Part shown: positions 31,023-39,229 of the stretch, piece after piece
How the letters are laid out: every line of letters starts with the position of its first letter
How positions within the stretch are numbered: the first letter of the stretch is position 1
DNA from: an uncultured Oscillospiraceae bacterium
GTDB lineage: Bacteria > Bacillota > Clostridia > Oscillospirales > Oscillospiraceae
Assembly (NCBI GenBank): GCA_910588135.1
Contig: CAJUOT010000024.1
Coordinates: forward strand, 1 to 39,407
Direction of reading: 5' to 3'
DNA length: 39,407 nt
Translations under genes and position numbers: made by a program
Notes under the pieces: model-generated
What the model was told of the DNA's origin: nothing
Database searches by the model: none
What the model saw: the letters and a program-made list of their open reading frames with translations, nothing else

Positions 31023-32583
31023 AAATCACACCTCCGATCTCCTGGGCGGACTGCATCTTGATCCCCAGCATATACTCGCCCAGCACCTGCTCGTCTACGC
31101 CCTCCAGGTTTTGAAAATAAGCCGCGATCCTGCCGTCATACAGGACGATAATGCTGTCCGATACGGTGAGCAGCTCGGTGAGGTCCGCCGAAAACAGCAG
31201 CACCGCCGAATCGTTCTCATCCCGCAGGGCTACGATTTTTTTCCGGATCAGCTCCGTGGCTCCGATATCAATCCCACGCGTCGGGTGGCTCACAATCATG
31301 AGCTTGGGGCTGGCGGAAAACTCCCTGGCCGCCACCACCTTCTGGATATTGCCGCCCGACAAGGTGGAAACAGGCGCAAACTCGCCGTCGCACTTGATGG
31401 TGAACTCCCGGATCAGCGCGTTCGCACTCTCTTTAATCTTTTTGAGCAGCAGCCTGCCATGGCTGCTGTATCCACACTTATAGTACCGGTCCGAAATCAT
31501 ATTCTCCGCGATGGACTGCGGGCTGGAAACCCCATAGATCATGCGGTCTTCATGCACCATGGACACGCCCAGATCCCTCAGGCCCCGGATGCTCTTTCCC
31601 CGCAGCGGCGCCCCGTCCACAAAGATCTGGCCGTCCTGCAGCGGCACCAGGCCCGTCAGGAGCTCCGCCAGCTCAGACTGTCCGTTGCCCTCCACCCCGG
31701 CGACGCCCAGTATTTCGCCCGCCCGCACATCAAAGGACACCTTGTCCAATTTCAGCACGCCGTATTTGTCGACGCAGCTGACATCCCTCACCTTCAGCAC
31801 GGGCCCGTGCGGCGCCGGCGGCCGCTTTTCAATGTTCAGGAAAACGTCCCTGCCCACCATCATCCTGGCAATGTCGTCCACCGAGATGTCTTTCACATCC
31901 GCCGTCCCCGTCACCCTGCCGCTTCTCAGCACCGTGATGCGGTCGCAGATTTCCTTGACCTCGCCCAGCTTGTGGGAAATAAAGACGATTGTGAAGCCCT
32001 CTCCCTTCAGGAACTTCAGCTGGGAAAACAGCTGCTCCGTCTCCTGGGGGGTGAGCACCGCCGTGGGCTCGTCCAGCAGCAGAATCTTCGCGCCGCGCAG
32101 GAGGTTTTTCAGAATCTCCACCCGCTGCTTATAGCCCACCGACAGGTCTTTGATCACCGCTGTGGGGTCAATGGGGAGATTGTACCGCTCTGAAATCTCC
32201 CTTGTCATCTGGATGGCTTTCCTCTTGTGAAAGAACACCCCTTTTTTTGGCTCCGCCCCCAGCACCATATTCTCGGCCACGGTCAGAGTGTCCACGAGCT
32301 TATAATGCTGGTGCACCATGCCGATCCCCAGGTCCAGCGCCTGAAGGGGGTTCTCAATCTCCACCTTTTCCCCGTTCAGCAGAATCCGGCCTTCCTCCGG
32401 CTTCTCATGTCCAAAGAGCACCTTCATCAAGGTGGTTTTTCCCGCGCCGTTTTCCCCTACCAGCCCATGTATCTCACCTCTGCGCAGCTGGAAGGTGACA
32501 TCGTTGTTGGCGACAAAACCGTTCCCGTATACTTTTGTGATATGTTCCATGGACAGTACCAATTCATCCAGCTTTTTTTCCAT
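31015..32583 (-). CDS. BMP-type ABC transporter, ATP-binding protein (two domains)
   Basis: A 522-residue ATPase with two nucleotide-binding domains, as in NupO/YufO and sugar-importer ATPases. Domain 1 has Walker A 'GENGAGKTT', signature 'LSVGYKQRVEI' and Walker B 'ILLLDEPTAVLT'. Domain 2 has a degenerate Walker A 'GVEGNGQSE', signature 'LSGGNIQKVVAA' and 'MIVSHPTRGIDIG'. Degenerate second domains are normal in this family. The ATG at 32583 (MEKKLDELVLSMEHI) has AAAGGA 8 bases upstream; the longer frame has no support. It follows the lipoprotein gene by about 110 bases. Confidence 0.95.
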   Translation of the reverse strand: MEKKLDELVLSMEHITKVYGNGFVANNDVTFQLRRGEIHGLVGENGAGKTTLMKVLFGHEKPEEGRILLNGEKVEIENPLQALDLGIGMVHQHYKLVDTLTVAENMVLGAEPKKGVFFHKRKAIQMTREISERYNLPIDPTAVIKDLSVGYKQRVEILKNLLRGAKILLLDEPTAVLTPQETEQLFSQLKFLKGEGFTIVFISHKLGEVKEICDRITVLRSGRVTGTADVKDISVDDIARMMVGRDVFLNIEKRPPAPHGPVLKVRDVSCVDKYGVLKLDKVSFDVRAGEILGVAGVEGNGQSELAELLTGLVPLQDGQIFVDGAPLRGKSIRGLRDLGVSMVHEDRMIYGVSSPQSIAENMISDRYYKCGYSSHGRLLLKKIKESANALIREFTIKCDGEFAPVSTLSGGNIQKVVAAREFSASPKLMIVSHPTRGIDIGATELIRKKIVALRDENDSAVLLFSADLTELLTVSDSIIVLYDGRIAAYFQNLEGVDEQVLGEYMLGIKMQSAQEIGGVIFD

Positions 32584-32693
32584 AAAAACCATCCTTTGGG
32601 TCATGCGGCCGGGGCTGCCGGACAGGGCCGCCCCGGCCGCAGATACTGTTTCCCTTCCGCCGTCCGGCCTCCGGTCAGAAGCGCCGCCCGCTC

Positions 32694-33827
32694 TCAGCCG
32701 GCCTTGCCTCCGGCCGTGGCGTACTTCGCGTGCCACTCCTCCTGGGTCGCGCCGTACGCGGTGCTGACCTCAATCTCTCCCGCCTCCAGCTTTTCCTTGA
32801 TCTCACAATATTTCGCGTACACATCCTCCGGCACCATCTCTTTGAAGTTGTCCGTCTCCAGCACTTCCAGATAGCCGGAGGCTGCGCCCAGTTTCTGGTA
32901 AGTCCCCCACTCGCAGGTGCCCTCCATCATTTTATACATCTCCCCTACGAGCAGCTTGTTAAAGGCCTTTACCGCCGAGGTGAGCACCCAATCGGCCGAC
33001 GGCTGGTTGCTCGCCTCCAGGTTCGCCTGGAAGTCATAATCGCAGCCCACCGCGTACCGCTGGTTGTTCATGGCGGACTCACAGCAGCCAAAGCCCGCGG
33101 ACGCCGCCACGGCGTAGACAAAGTCCGATCCCTGCTGGAACTGGAAGTTTGCCAGCTCGGACGCCTTCGCCGTATCGCTCCAGTCGCCGATAAAGGAATA
33201 GAGGACTTCCACCTCGGGGTCCACATAATGCGCGCCGTCAATAAAGCCAAACAGGAAATTGACCACAGCCGTGTTCTCTCCGCCGCCCACAAAGCCGATC
33301 GTTTTTGCCTCGTTGGCATACTGCGCGTCAGACTGCGTCATAAGCGCTCCCAGGGCCCCCACCAGGAAAGAGACCTCGTTCTCCGCAAGCTGAAAGTTTG
33401 CCACGTTCCCCAGGCCCTCTTTGCTGAAATCCATCTCCGTGTCAAATATGATAAAGTGCTGGTCCGGATACTGGGCCGCGGCGGCCTCCACAGGCTCCTT
33501 CAGCGCGTTGTGCCCGGTCACGATCAGGTCATACGAACCCGTCGCACAGGCCTCCATCAGCGCCGGCTCATACTTGCTGGTGTCGTCGCCGCATTCGTAA
33601 GTGTTGACCGTCGAGCCGGTCTCCTCACAAAACTCCTTGATGGAGTCCAGCACATAATCGTCAATGCGCAGGTTTCCAAACACGCCGTTTGTCACAAACA
33701 TGATGCTCAGTTTATCCTTGCCGCCCAGGTGTCCGTCCGTGCCCTTTTCCTGCCCGCCGGTCTTCTTCGGGCTGCACCCAGAAAAGACCATGACAAGCAC
33801 CACCATAACCGCTAACAGCTTTTTCAC
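32694..33827 (-). CDS. BMP-family substrate-binding lipoprotein
   Basis: A 377-residue lipoprotein. The start is GTG at 33827, GGAGG 8 bases upstream; the signal peptide 'MKKLLAVMVVLVMVFSGCS' ends in a lipobox with Cys18. The mature part has BMP/PnrA marks: 'MFVTNGVFGNLRIDDYVLDS', 'GLGNVANFQLAENEVSFLVG', 'IGFVGGGENTAVVNFLFGF'. The usual 'D..FN....G' start motif is altered to 'NGVFGNLRIDDY', so the ligand may differ from a plain nucleoside. First gene of the operon with two permeases, ATPase and amidohydrolase; the leader holds two small hairpins (GGACC/GGTCC near 33881-33894 and CGGCC/GGCCG near 33862-33879). Confidence 0.94.
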   Translation of the reverse strand: MKKLLAVMVVLVMVFSGCSPKKTGGQEKGTDGHLGGKDKLSIMFVTNGVFGNLRIDDYVLDSIKEFCEETGSTVNTYECGDDTSKYEPALMEACATGSYDLIVTGHNALKEPVEAAAAQYPDQHFIIFDTEMDFSKEGLGNVANFQLAENEVSFLVGALGALMTQSDAQYANEAKTIGFVGGGENTAVVNFLFGFIDGAHYVDPEVEVLYSFIGDWSDTAKASELANFQFQQGSDFVYAVAASAGFGCCESAMNNQRYAVGCDYDFQANLEASNQPSADWVLTSAVKAFNKLLVGEMYKMMEGTCEWGTYQKLGAASGYLEVLETDNFKEMVPEDVYAKYCEIKEKLEAGEIEVSTAYGATQEEWHAKYATAGGKAG

Positions 33828-34003
33828 AATATTTTCCTCCTTTGTTTTTTTATATTTATACGGCCTGAAAGCTGGCCGGACCTGCCGGTCCATCGGGCGC
33901 CACGCTGCGGATCTCTCCCCCAAACTTCATTTTTAAAGGATAAACGAGCCGTCTTCCCACTGATTCCCTTTGGCCCCATGCTCGGCAAAATCTGTATTAC
34001 GCC

Positions 34004-34044
34004 ACAATTTCATTGTTGATTTGCGAGGCATTTTTGTGTATTAT
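34004..34044 (+). promoter_or_regulatory. Divergent promoter/operator region, LysR side
   Basis: The 317-base gap between the BMP gene and the LysR gene is AT-rich. It has a promoter toward LysR, TTGATT (34016-34021), 17-base spacer, TATTAT (34039-34044), and a small palindrome ACAAT-TTC-ATTGT (34004-34016) overlapping its -35 box, a possible LysR site. No clear promoter toward the BMP gene could be picked. Confidence 0.5.
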
Positions 34045-34144
34045 CATTCTACGGTTAGTATATCTGTTGGGTTTTGATTTGTAAAATAGCGATTCCCAAT
34101 TGAACGGATAGGCAGTGCTTATACGAGAAAAAGGAGGCGGCAGA

Positions 34145-35056
34145 ATGACGCTGAATCATCTGCGTATTTTTGCAGAGGTCGTAAAATGCGGAAAAATGAG
34201 CCTGGCGGCAGAGCATCTGTATATCTCCCAGCCCACCGTCAGCCAGACCATTTCCGAATTGGAGAAATATTACAAGGTGCGCCTGTTTGAGCGGTACCCC
34301 CGCCGCCTGTGCGTAACCTACCCCGGCACCATCCTGTACCAATACGCGCAGGAGGTGCTGGACGCCTTTTCCCGCCTGGAAGACACCATGCAGGGCCTGA
34401 CGGAGTCCTCCCCCATCCGCCTGGGCGCCACTGTGACCGTTGGCGCCACCATCGTCAATGAGATCATCACGGAATACGAGGCCGTCCGCCCCGCGTCCGT
34501 GATCAGGCTGTCAATCGGCAACACCACCACCATTGAGCAGATGCTTGCCAACAACGAGCTTGATATCGCCATTGTGGAGGGGACCATTCACCGGCACGAT
34601 ATGATTGTGGAGCCCATTATCGCCGATTATCTTGTCATTTTCTGTGGAAACCACCACCCGTTCTCCCAGCACAGCGACCTTCTGGCCCGGGAGCTGGAAG
34701 GGCAGCCCTTTGTCATGTGGGAGAAGGGCAGCGGCACGCGGTCCATGGTGGACCATTACATTCAGAGCCAGGACCTGAATGTAAATGTTAAAATCGAATG
34801 CACCAACTTTGATATGATTAAGAAGTTTGTCATGGACTACCCCTACTTATCCGCCATGTCCATCCGCCTGGTGGAGCGCGAAGTGCGTGAGAAATCCCTT
34901 CATGTGCTGCACATCAAGGACTGGATCGGCGCGCGCAATTTCTCCCTTGTATTTCTGAAAAACAAGTACCTCTCCGAAGAGATCAAGACCTTCATATCCC
35001 TGTGCCAGACCTATAAGTCCAACAATATCAACCATTTGCTGAAAGAGGTCTTTTAG
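34145..35056 (+). CDS. LysR family transcriptional regulator, divergent from the BMP importer
   Basis: A 303-residue LysR protein. The start ATG at 34145 has AAAGGAGG 8 bases upstream and gives the standard N-terminus MTLNHLRIFAEVVKCGKMSL with the HTH 'LYISQPTVSQTISELEKYY'. The effector domain includes 'IRLGATVTVGATIVNEIITEY' and 'LDIAIVEG'. Divergent position from the importer suggests it controls that operon, as is usual for the family. It ends 5 bases before repeat copy 2. Confidence 0.95.
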   Translation: MTLNHLRIFAEVVKCGKMSLAAEHLYISQPTVSQTISELEKYYKVRLFERYPRRLCVTYPGTILYQYAQEVLDAFSRLEDTMQGLTESSPIRLGATVTVGATIVNEIITEYEAVRPASVIRLSIGNTTTIEQMLANNELDIAIVEGTIHRHDMIVEPIIADYLVIFCGNHHPFSQHSDLLARELEGQPFVMWEKGSGTRSMVDHYIQSQDLNVNVKIECTNFDMIKKFVMDYPYLSAMSIRLVEREVREKSLHVLHIKDWIGARNFSLVFLKNKYLSEEIKTFISLCQTYKSNNINHLLKEVF

Positions 35057-35060
35057 GGAA

Positions 35061-35100
35061 GGACTGATTAAACCGGCAAGCGCATTTAATCAGCGCCTCC
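35061..35100. repeat. Inverted repeat, dispersed repeat copy 2
   Basis: CTGATTAAA (35064-35072) and TTTAATCAG (35085-35093) are the arms; the centre (CCGGCAAGCGCA) and the flank (CGCCTCCTCAA) match copy 1 at 27944-27996 at most positions. The outer stem has decayed relative to copy 1. Same orientation as copy 1; the two copies enclose the BMP importer module. Confidence 0.75.
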
Positions 35101-35104
35101 TCAA

Positions 35105-35165
35105 CTTTTCCAAAAGAACGCCCCCGCCTTGCTGCAAACAAGGCGGGGGCGTTCTTTTGGAAAAG
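35105..35165. terminator. Strong bidirectional terminator
   Basis: A perfect 26-bp stem (35105-35130 with 35140-35165) and 9-base loop, CTTTTCCAAAAGAACGCCCC... with TTCTTTTGG-type U-rich segments on both strands. It separates the LysR gene (plus) from the uridine phosphorylase gene (minus). Confidence 0.9.
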
Positions 35166-35173
35166 CAGGGGTG

Positions 35174-35983
35174 TTATAAAAAGCGGTTGTTTTCCGCTTT
35201 GTCCTGCAAATAGAGCTTTCTGACCATTTCACATCCCATCAAGGCCAGCGTTTTAATATTGTCCTCGCTGTGGTCAAACGTTTTTTCCGGCTCGTAGTTT
35301 CCGTCCTCTTCGGTGGAGTCCAAAATATTATCCAGCGTGACGGCGACAGCGCCCGCGCGCAGCCCCCAGATACGGGCCAGCACCAAAATAATGCTGGTCT
35401 CCATCTCGCCGCCCAGGACATTCAGGCGCTTCAAATCCGGGTAAAACTCCTTCCACCGGGACTGCCAGAAATTGTTGAAGGAAGAACCCGGCTGCGGATA
35501 GTTTGCGTAGAAGGTATCCTGGGTGCGCGTGGTGCCCACATGGTAGGTTTTGTTCATTTCCTTCGCAACGGCGATGGCGGCCGTCACCACTTCGTGGGAG
35601 GCGACAGCGGGATATTCCAGCGGCGCGTAGGCCCTGGAGCATCCGTCATACCGGCAGGCGGAGTCAAATATCTGCAGGTCCCCCTGCTTTACATAGTCCT
35701 GGAACGTGCCGCAGGTGCCAATGCGGATAAAGGTTTTCACCCCGCAGCTGGCCAGCTCTTCCACCGCTATGCTGGTGGAAGGGCATCCCACGCCCGTGCT
35801 GGTACAGGATATGGGAACGCCTTTATACACGCCGGTATATGTCACGTGCTCCCGGTTGTCGGCTACAAAATACGCCTCATCCCAAAAGCTGGCCACAATC
35901 GGCACGCGTTTGGGGTCGCCGGGCAGCAGCACATAGGGGGCTACGTCTCCTTCCTTGATTTTCAAATGATATTGCAGTGACAT
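35174..35983 (-). CDS. udp: Uridine phosphorylase family nucleoside phosphorylase
   Basis: A 269-residue protein. 'YVLLPGDPKRV' opens the fold, 'TSTGVGCPSTSIAVEELA' and 'RIGTCGTFQ' bind phosphate and ribose, and 'NVLGGEMETSIIL' is the ribose-binding Met-Glu motif. Members split uridine (or other nucleosides) with phosphate. The length and motifs fit uridine phosphorylase rather than PNP, but the base specificity is not certain. AAGGAGGAA precedes the ATG at 35983. It follows the EamA permease gene by 47 bases and is probably cotranscribed with it. Adjacent BMP importer fits a nucleoside-salvage role. Confidence 0.93.
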   Translation of the reverse strand: MSLQYHLKIKEGDVAPYVLLPGDPKRVPIVASFWDEAYFVADNREHVTYTGVYKGVPISCTSTGVGCPSTSIAVEELASCGVKTFIRIGTCGTFQDYVKQGDLQIFDSACRYDGCSRAYAPLEYPAVASHEVVTAAIAVAKEMNKTYHVGTTRTQDTFYANYPQPGSSFNNFWQSRWKEFYPDLKRLNVLGGEMETSIILVLARIWGLRAGAVAVTLDNILDSTEEDGNYEPEKTFDHSEDNIKTLALMGCEMVRKLYLQDKAENNRFL

Positions 35984-36030
35984 GATATTCCTCCTTACCG
36001 TTTGTTTTTACCGGATGCAGCGCCATGCCT

Positions 36031-37014
36031 TTACTCTCGGTCTATTGCCACGTTCCTGCTCTCCCCGGCCGCTGGCTCGGTGCTGATCATCGTGCCGATC
36101 ACGATCATCACAGAGCCTATGAACACCGGGACGCTGACGCCTACCCTCAAAATCGCCGCCGACATGAAGACAGACAGCACCGGCAGCAGGTTTGAAAAGC
36201 TGAAGACCTTGGCGCGGTCCCCATGCAGGACCGCCTGATTCCACAGCACATTGGCCAAAAGCACGCCGATCACGGAGTTAAACAACAGCTGGAACCAGAA
36301 GCTTCCCCCCAGGGAAAAGCTGTGGGGCTTCCGGTCGGCCAGGGAAAGGGCCGCCACCGCAAACGCCGTCACAATCATAAAGACACCGGTACAGTCCCCC
36401 TGCCCGCCCTCTTCCGCCGCGTCAAACAGGCCGATGGCATTTGAATAGGCCGCCCAGGCGACGGAGGACACCAGACCAATGCAGATGGCGGGCAGGCAGT
36501 CGAACAACAGCCGCAGATTTACTACGCTTCCGTCTTCCCCCATCAGGTTGGACAGGAGCAGTCCGGCTGTGAGCATCGCCGTCTTTACCATAAAACGGCT
36601 GTCCATCCGGCGCTTCTGCAGGAGGAACAAAAATATGTACGCCAAAAGGGGCCATGTGCTTTTAATCAGTGTCAGCGCCACGGCCTGCTCCCGGCTTACC
36701 GCAAAAAGGGAGGACGCGTAATTGGCGGTCACGTAGATCATATAAAGGAGGCCGCAGGTCAGCCAGCAGCGCCGGCTCCTTCCCTTCAAAAAACGCCACC
36801 CGTGGCGCCGGTGCTGGAACCCCACCCCGATCACCCCGGCAATCAGGTTCACCATCGCGCCTGACAGCAAGCCCCAGCTCTCCGTCAGGGCATGGCAAAA
36901 AGCGCCGCCTGTAGACCAGATGAGCACCGCTATTATCCCATAAAACGTGCACCGCCTGCACACTGCTCCCACTCCCCAGCTGCGTTTGACCACCGCCATC
37001 TTGTATCTGGACAC
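36031..37014 (-). CDS. EamA/DMT-family permease
   Basis: A 327-residue membrane protein with about ten hydrophobic segments in two related halves, as in EamA drug/metabolite transporters ('IAVLIWSTGGAFCHALTES' early; 'NSVIGVLLANVLWNQAVLHGD' and 'SFSNLLPVLSVFMSAAILRVG' late, the second typical of YddG/RhaT-like carriers). The start is uncertain: GTG at 37014 is taken; ATG at 36999 also fits, and neither has a strong ribosome site. It leads a two-gene unit with uridine phosphorylase. The substrate is unknown; export of a purine/pyrimidine product is possible from context. Confidence 0.87.
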   Translation of the reverse strand: MSRYKMAVVKRSWGVGAVCRRCTFYGIIAVLIWSTGGAFCHALTESWGLLSGAMVNLIAGVIGVGFQHRRHGWRFLKGRSRRCWLTCGLLYMIYVTANYASSLFAVSREQAVALTLIKSTWPLLAYIFLFLLQKRRMDSRFMVKTAMLTAGLLLSNLMGEDGSVVNLRLLFDCLPAICIGLVSSVAWAAYSNAIGLFDAAEEGGQGDCTGVFMIVTAFAVAALSLADRKPHSFSLGGSFWFQLLFNSVIGVLLANVLWNQAVLHGDRAKVFSFSNLLPVLSVFMSAAILRVGVSVPVFIGSVMIVIGTMISTEPAAGESRNVAIDRE

Positions 37015-37345
37015 TATCTTACAGCAGGAGTTATTTAATGTAAAATAGGATTTTTCAATTCATCCCTTCGAGATTTCTGATTGCAGAGCGGAATCATTCC
37101 CCGTTTCCGTTTGCCCGCCCCTGGCAGGTTTTTCGTCCGCGTTTCTCTTTTCCGGGGGGAGGAATCATTTTGATATCATCCAATTCGGCCTTTCTTGGTA
37201 TGGCATTTCTATTTTATCTTTTTTTACTCGCTTTTTCAAGGAAGTTTTTGCTTTTTCCTGCTGCACTTCCCAGCCGGTATCCTCAACGAGCCGGCCTCTC
37301 CGCCGCCTCCGCCCGCTCTTTCCCCGTTTCGGGCCGAAGTCCGGG
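37015..37345. other. Intergenic region between the EamA gene and the ABC exporter end
   Basis: About 330 bases, AT-rich around 37030-37250. A possible promoter for the EamA gene (TTGAAA near 37053-37058, minus strand) lies in its first part, with a weak -10. A 64-codon plus-strand frame with a TTG start at 37170 and GGGGGGAGG before it, encoding one hydrophobic segment, runs into the ABC gene; I do not accept it as a gene. No terminator with a clear T-run is seen for the exporter. Confidence 0.5.
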
Positions 37346-39229
37346 TCAGCCCTCGCTTTTCTGATAATACTGTGCCTGGGCGTCCCAAAGGGATTTGTAC
37401 TTCCCCTCCGCCCCTACCAGGCCGTCATGCGTCCCCTGCTGGACCACCCGGCCCTGGTCGAACACGGCGATCTCGTCGCAGAACCGGCAGGAGGACAGCC
37501 GATGGCTGATATAGACGGCGGTCTTGTCCTCCACGATGTCGTTGAATTTGGTGTAGATTTCGGCCTCCGCCTCCGGGTCCAGGGCCGCCGTGGGCTCGTC
37601 CAGCACGATGAACGGCGCGTCCTGATACAGTACCCTCGCCAGGGCGATCTTCTGGGCCTCGCCGCCAGAGACCTCCACCCCGTTCTCCTCAAACTCCCGG
37701 TAGAGGCAGGTGTCCAGCCCCTTTGGCAGCTCCGAGAGGCGCGCCCCGAAGCCCGCCTTGACAAGGCACTGCTCCGCCCGGGCCCGGTCGTAGTCCTCCG
37801 CCGCGGCCACGTTGGCTCCCAGGGGCTGGGCCAGCAGCTTGAAGTCCTGGAACACCACGGAGAACAGGGCCAGGTAGTCGTCGTAGCGGTACTTGCGGAT
37901 GTCGATGCCGTTGAGGAGGATGACCCCCTCGGTGGGGTCGTACAGCCGGCACAGCAGCTTGATGAAGGTGGTCTTGCCCGAGCCGTTCTCCCCCACCACC
38001 GCCAGCCGCCCGCCCACGCGGAACTTCATGGACACGTGGCGCAGGGCCCAGGTTTCGGTGCCGGGGTACTGGAAGCCCACGTCCTTAAACTCGATCTCGT
38101 AGCTGCGGTCGGCGCGCTTCTCGGTGGTGAGGCTGCCCTGGTACATCCTGTTGGGGGTGTCCAGCAGCTGGTACACCGGTTTGAGAAACTCCGCGTTCTC
38201 CCGCAGCTTCCCCACGGTGGCCAGCGCGTCGGACACGCCGCCGGCCAGCCCCGCCAGCGCCCCCACGTACTGGGTGACCGAACCCACCCCGAAGGCCCCG
38301 CCCAGGGCCTTCAGCCCCACGAAGAGGTAGACCGTCCCGGTAAACGCCCGGTCAACCGCCTTAGAGGTGGCGGCCAGCGCCCCGGCGCGCCCCCGGAAAT
38401 CCTTTGCCAGCTGCGACTTGATGCCAAAGGCATTGGTGGGCATCTCCCGGTGGGACTTTGTGAGGATATAGCCGTCCTGCCCGTAAGTGCGCACGTCCGT
38501 CCCGCGGTGGGGGTCTTGGATGGCGGCATAAGTGAAGAATTCAAAAGCCCGGTTTCCCTGGGTCCCGTCCGCCCGGTACCAGTAGGCCTGCGACCTGCCC
38601 TGAAGCAGGGGGGAGACCACCGCCGTCACCGCCAGCAGGGCCAGTATCCCCGCCAGACAGCCGGGATGGTTCAGCCAAACCAGGGAGCCCCCCGCCGGGA
38701 CGGGCAGGGTAAACAGGCTCACCGACAGGGCCAGCGCCCCCAGGACGCGGAACGCCGCTTCCACCAGCTTGCCATAGCACGAATACACCTTGCTCAGCCC
38801 AAATTCGCCCCAGTTGTCGTTTTGGAGGATTTGGGTCAGCAGGGCCTGGGTCTTGGGGTCGTCCACGTCGCAGAAGTCCATGGCCAGCAGCTTTTGGAAG
38901 AAAACCCGGTTCCAGGCCGGCCACAGGCGGCTGTCCCGGACGCCCTCGTCCCAGCAGCCGGCCGCGGCCCTGACGGCGCCCGCCGCCGCCGTGGACAGGA
39001 GCAGCAGCCACAGGGTGGGCCAGACTGTCCCCCCGTCCCCGCCGCCGGCGATGGCGTTGACCAGCCGTGCGGTAAAGTACAGCGGCACGTAGGGCGTCAG
39101 GGCGTCTGCCGCCCGCCGCACCGTGGCGGACAGAAAGAGCTCGGGGGCGGTCTCCCACCAGATGGAAAACGCCCGGCGGGTGTAGGCCATGGCCTGCCGG
39201 AAGGACAGGCGGTCCTGCTGCTTATTCAT
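37346..39229 (-). CDS. ABC exporter half-transporter (permease-ATPase fusion)
   Basis: A 627-residue ABC half-transporter. Residues about 25-340 form the membrane domain with hydrophobic segments; residues about 370-620 the ATPase, with Walker A 'GENGSGKTTF', Q-loop 'VVFQDFKLL', signature 'VSGGEAQKIALARVL', Walker B 'FIVLDEPTAALDPEAE' and H-loop 'YISHRLSS'. The ATG at 39229 has AAGGAGGGG 7 bases upstream. The gene overlaps the end of another ABC gene by 8 bases, so the two probably form a heterodimeric exporter. The substrate cannot be told; peptides, drugs or lipids are the usual range. Confidence 0.94.
   Translation of the reverse strand: MNKQQDRLSFRQAMAYTRRAFSIWWETAPELFLSATVRRAADALTPYVPLYFTARLVNAIAGGGDGGTVWPTLWLLLLSTAAAGAVRAAAGCWDEGVRDSRLWPAWNRVFFQKLLAMDFCDVDDPKTQALLTQILQNDNWGEFGLSKVYSCYGKLVEAAFRVLGALALSVSLFTLPVPAGGSLVWLNHPGCLAGILALLAVTAVVSPLLQGRSQAYWYRADGTQGNRAFEFFTYAAIQDPHRGTDVRTYGQDGYILTKSHREMPTNAFGIKSQLAKDFRGRAGALAATSKAVDRAFTGTVYLFVGLKALGGAFGVGSVTQYVGALAGLAGGVSDALATVGKLRENAEFLKPVYQLLDTPNRMYQGSLTTEKRADRSYEIEFKDVGFQYPGTETWALRHVSMKFRVGGRLAVVGENGSGKTTFIKLLCRLYDPTEGVILLNGIDIRKYRYDDYLALFSVVFQDFKLLAQPLGANVAAAEDYDRARAEQCLVKAGFGARLSELPKGLDTCLYREFEENGVEVSGGEAQKIALARVLYQDAPFIVLDEPTAALDPEAEAEIYTKFNDIVEDKTAVYISHRLSSCRFCDEIAVFDQGRVVQQGTHDGLVGAEGKYKSLWDAQAQYYQKSEG

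Noticed and set aside
33830..33960. Purine riboswitch before the BMP gene
   Set aside because: The leader has two small hairpins but none of the conserved junction sequence of purine riboswitches could be found.
37170..37364. Small TTG-initiated membrane ORF (64 codons) with a GGGGGGAGG site
   Set aside because: It overlaps the end of the ABC gene and its C-terminal half is low-complexity; only a single hydrophobic stretch supports it.
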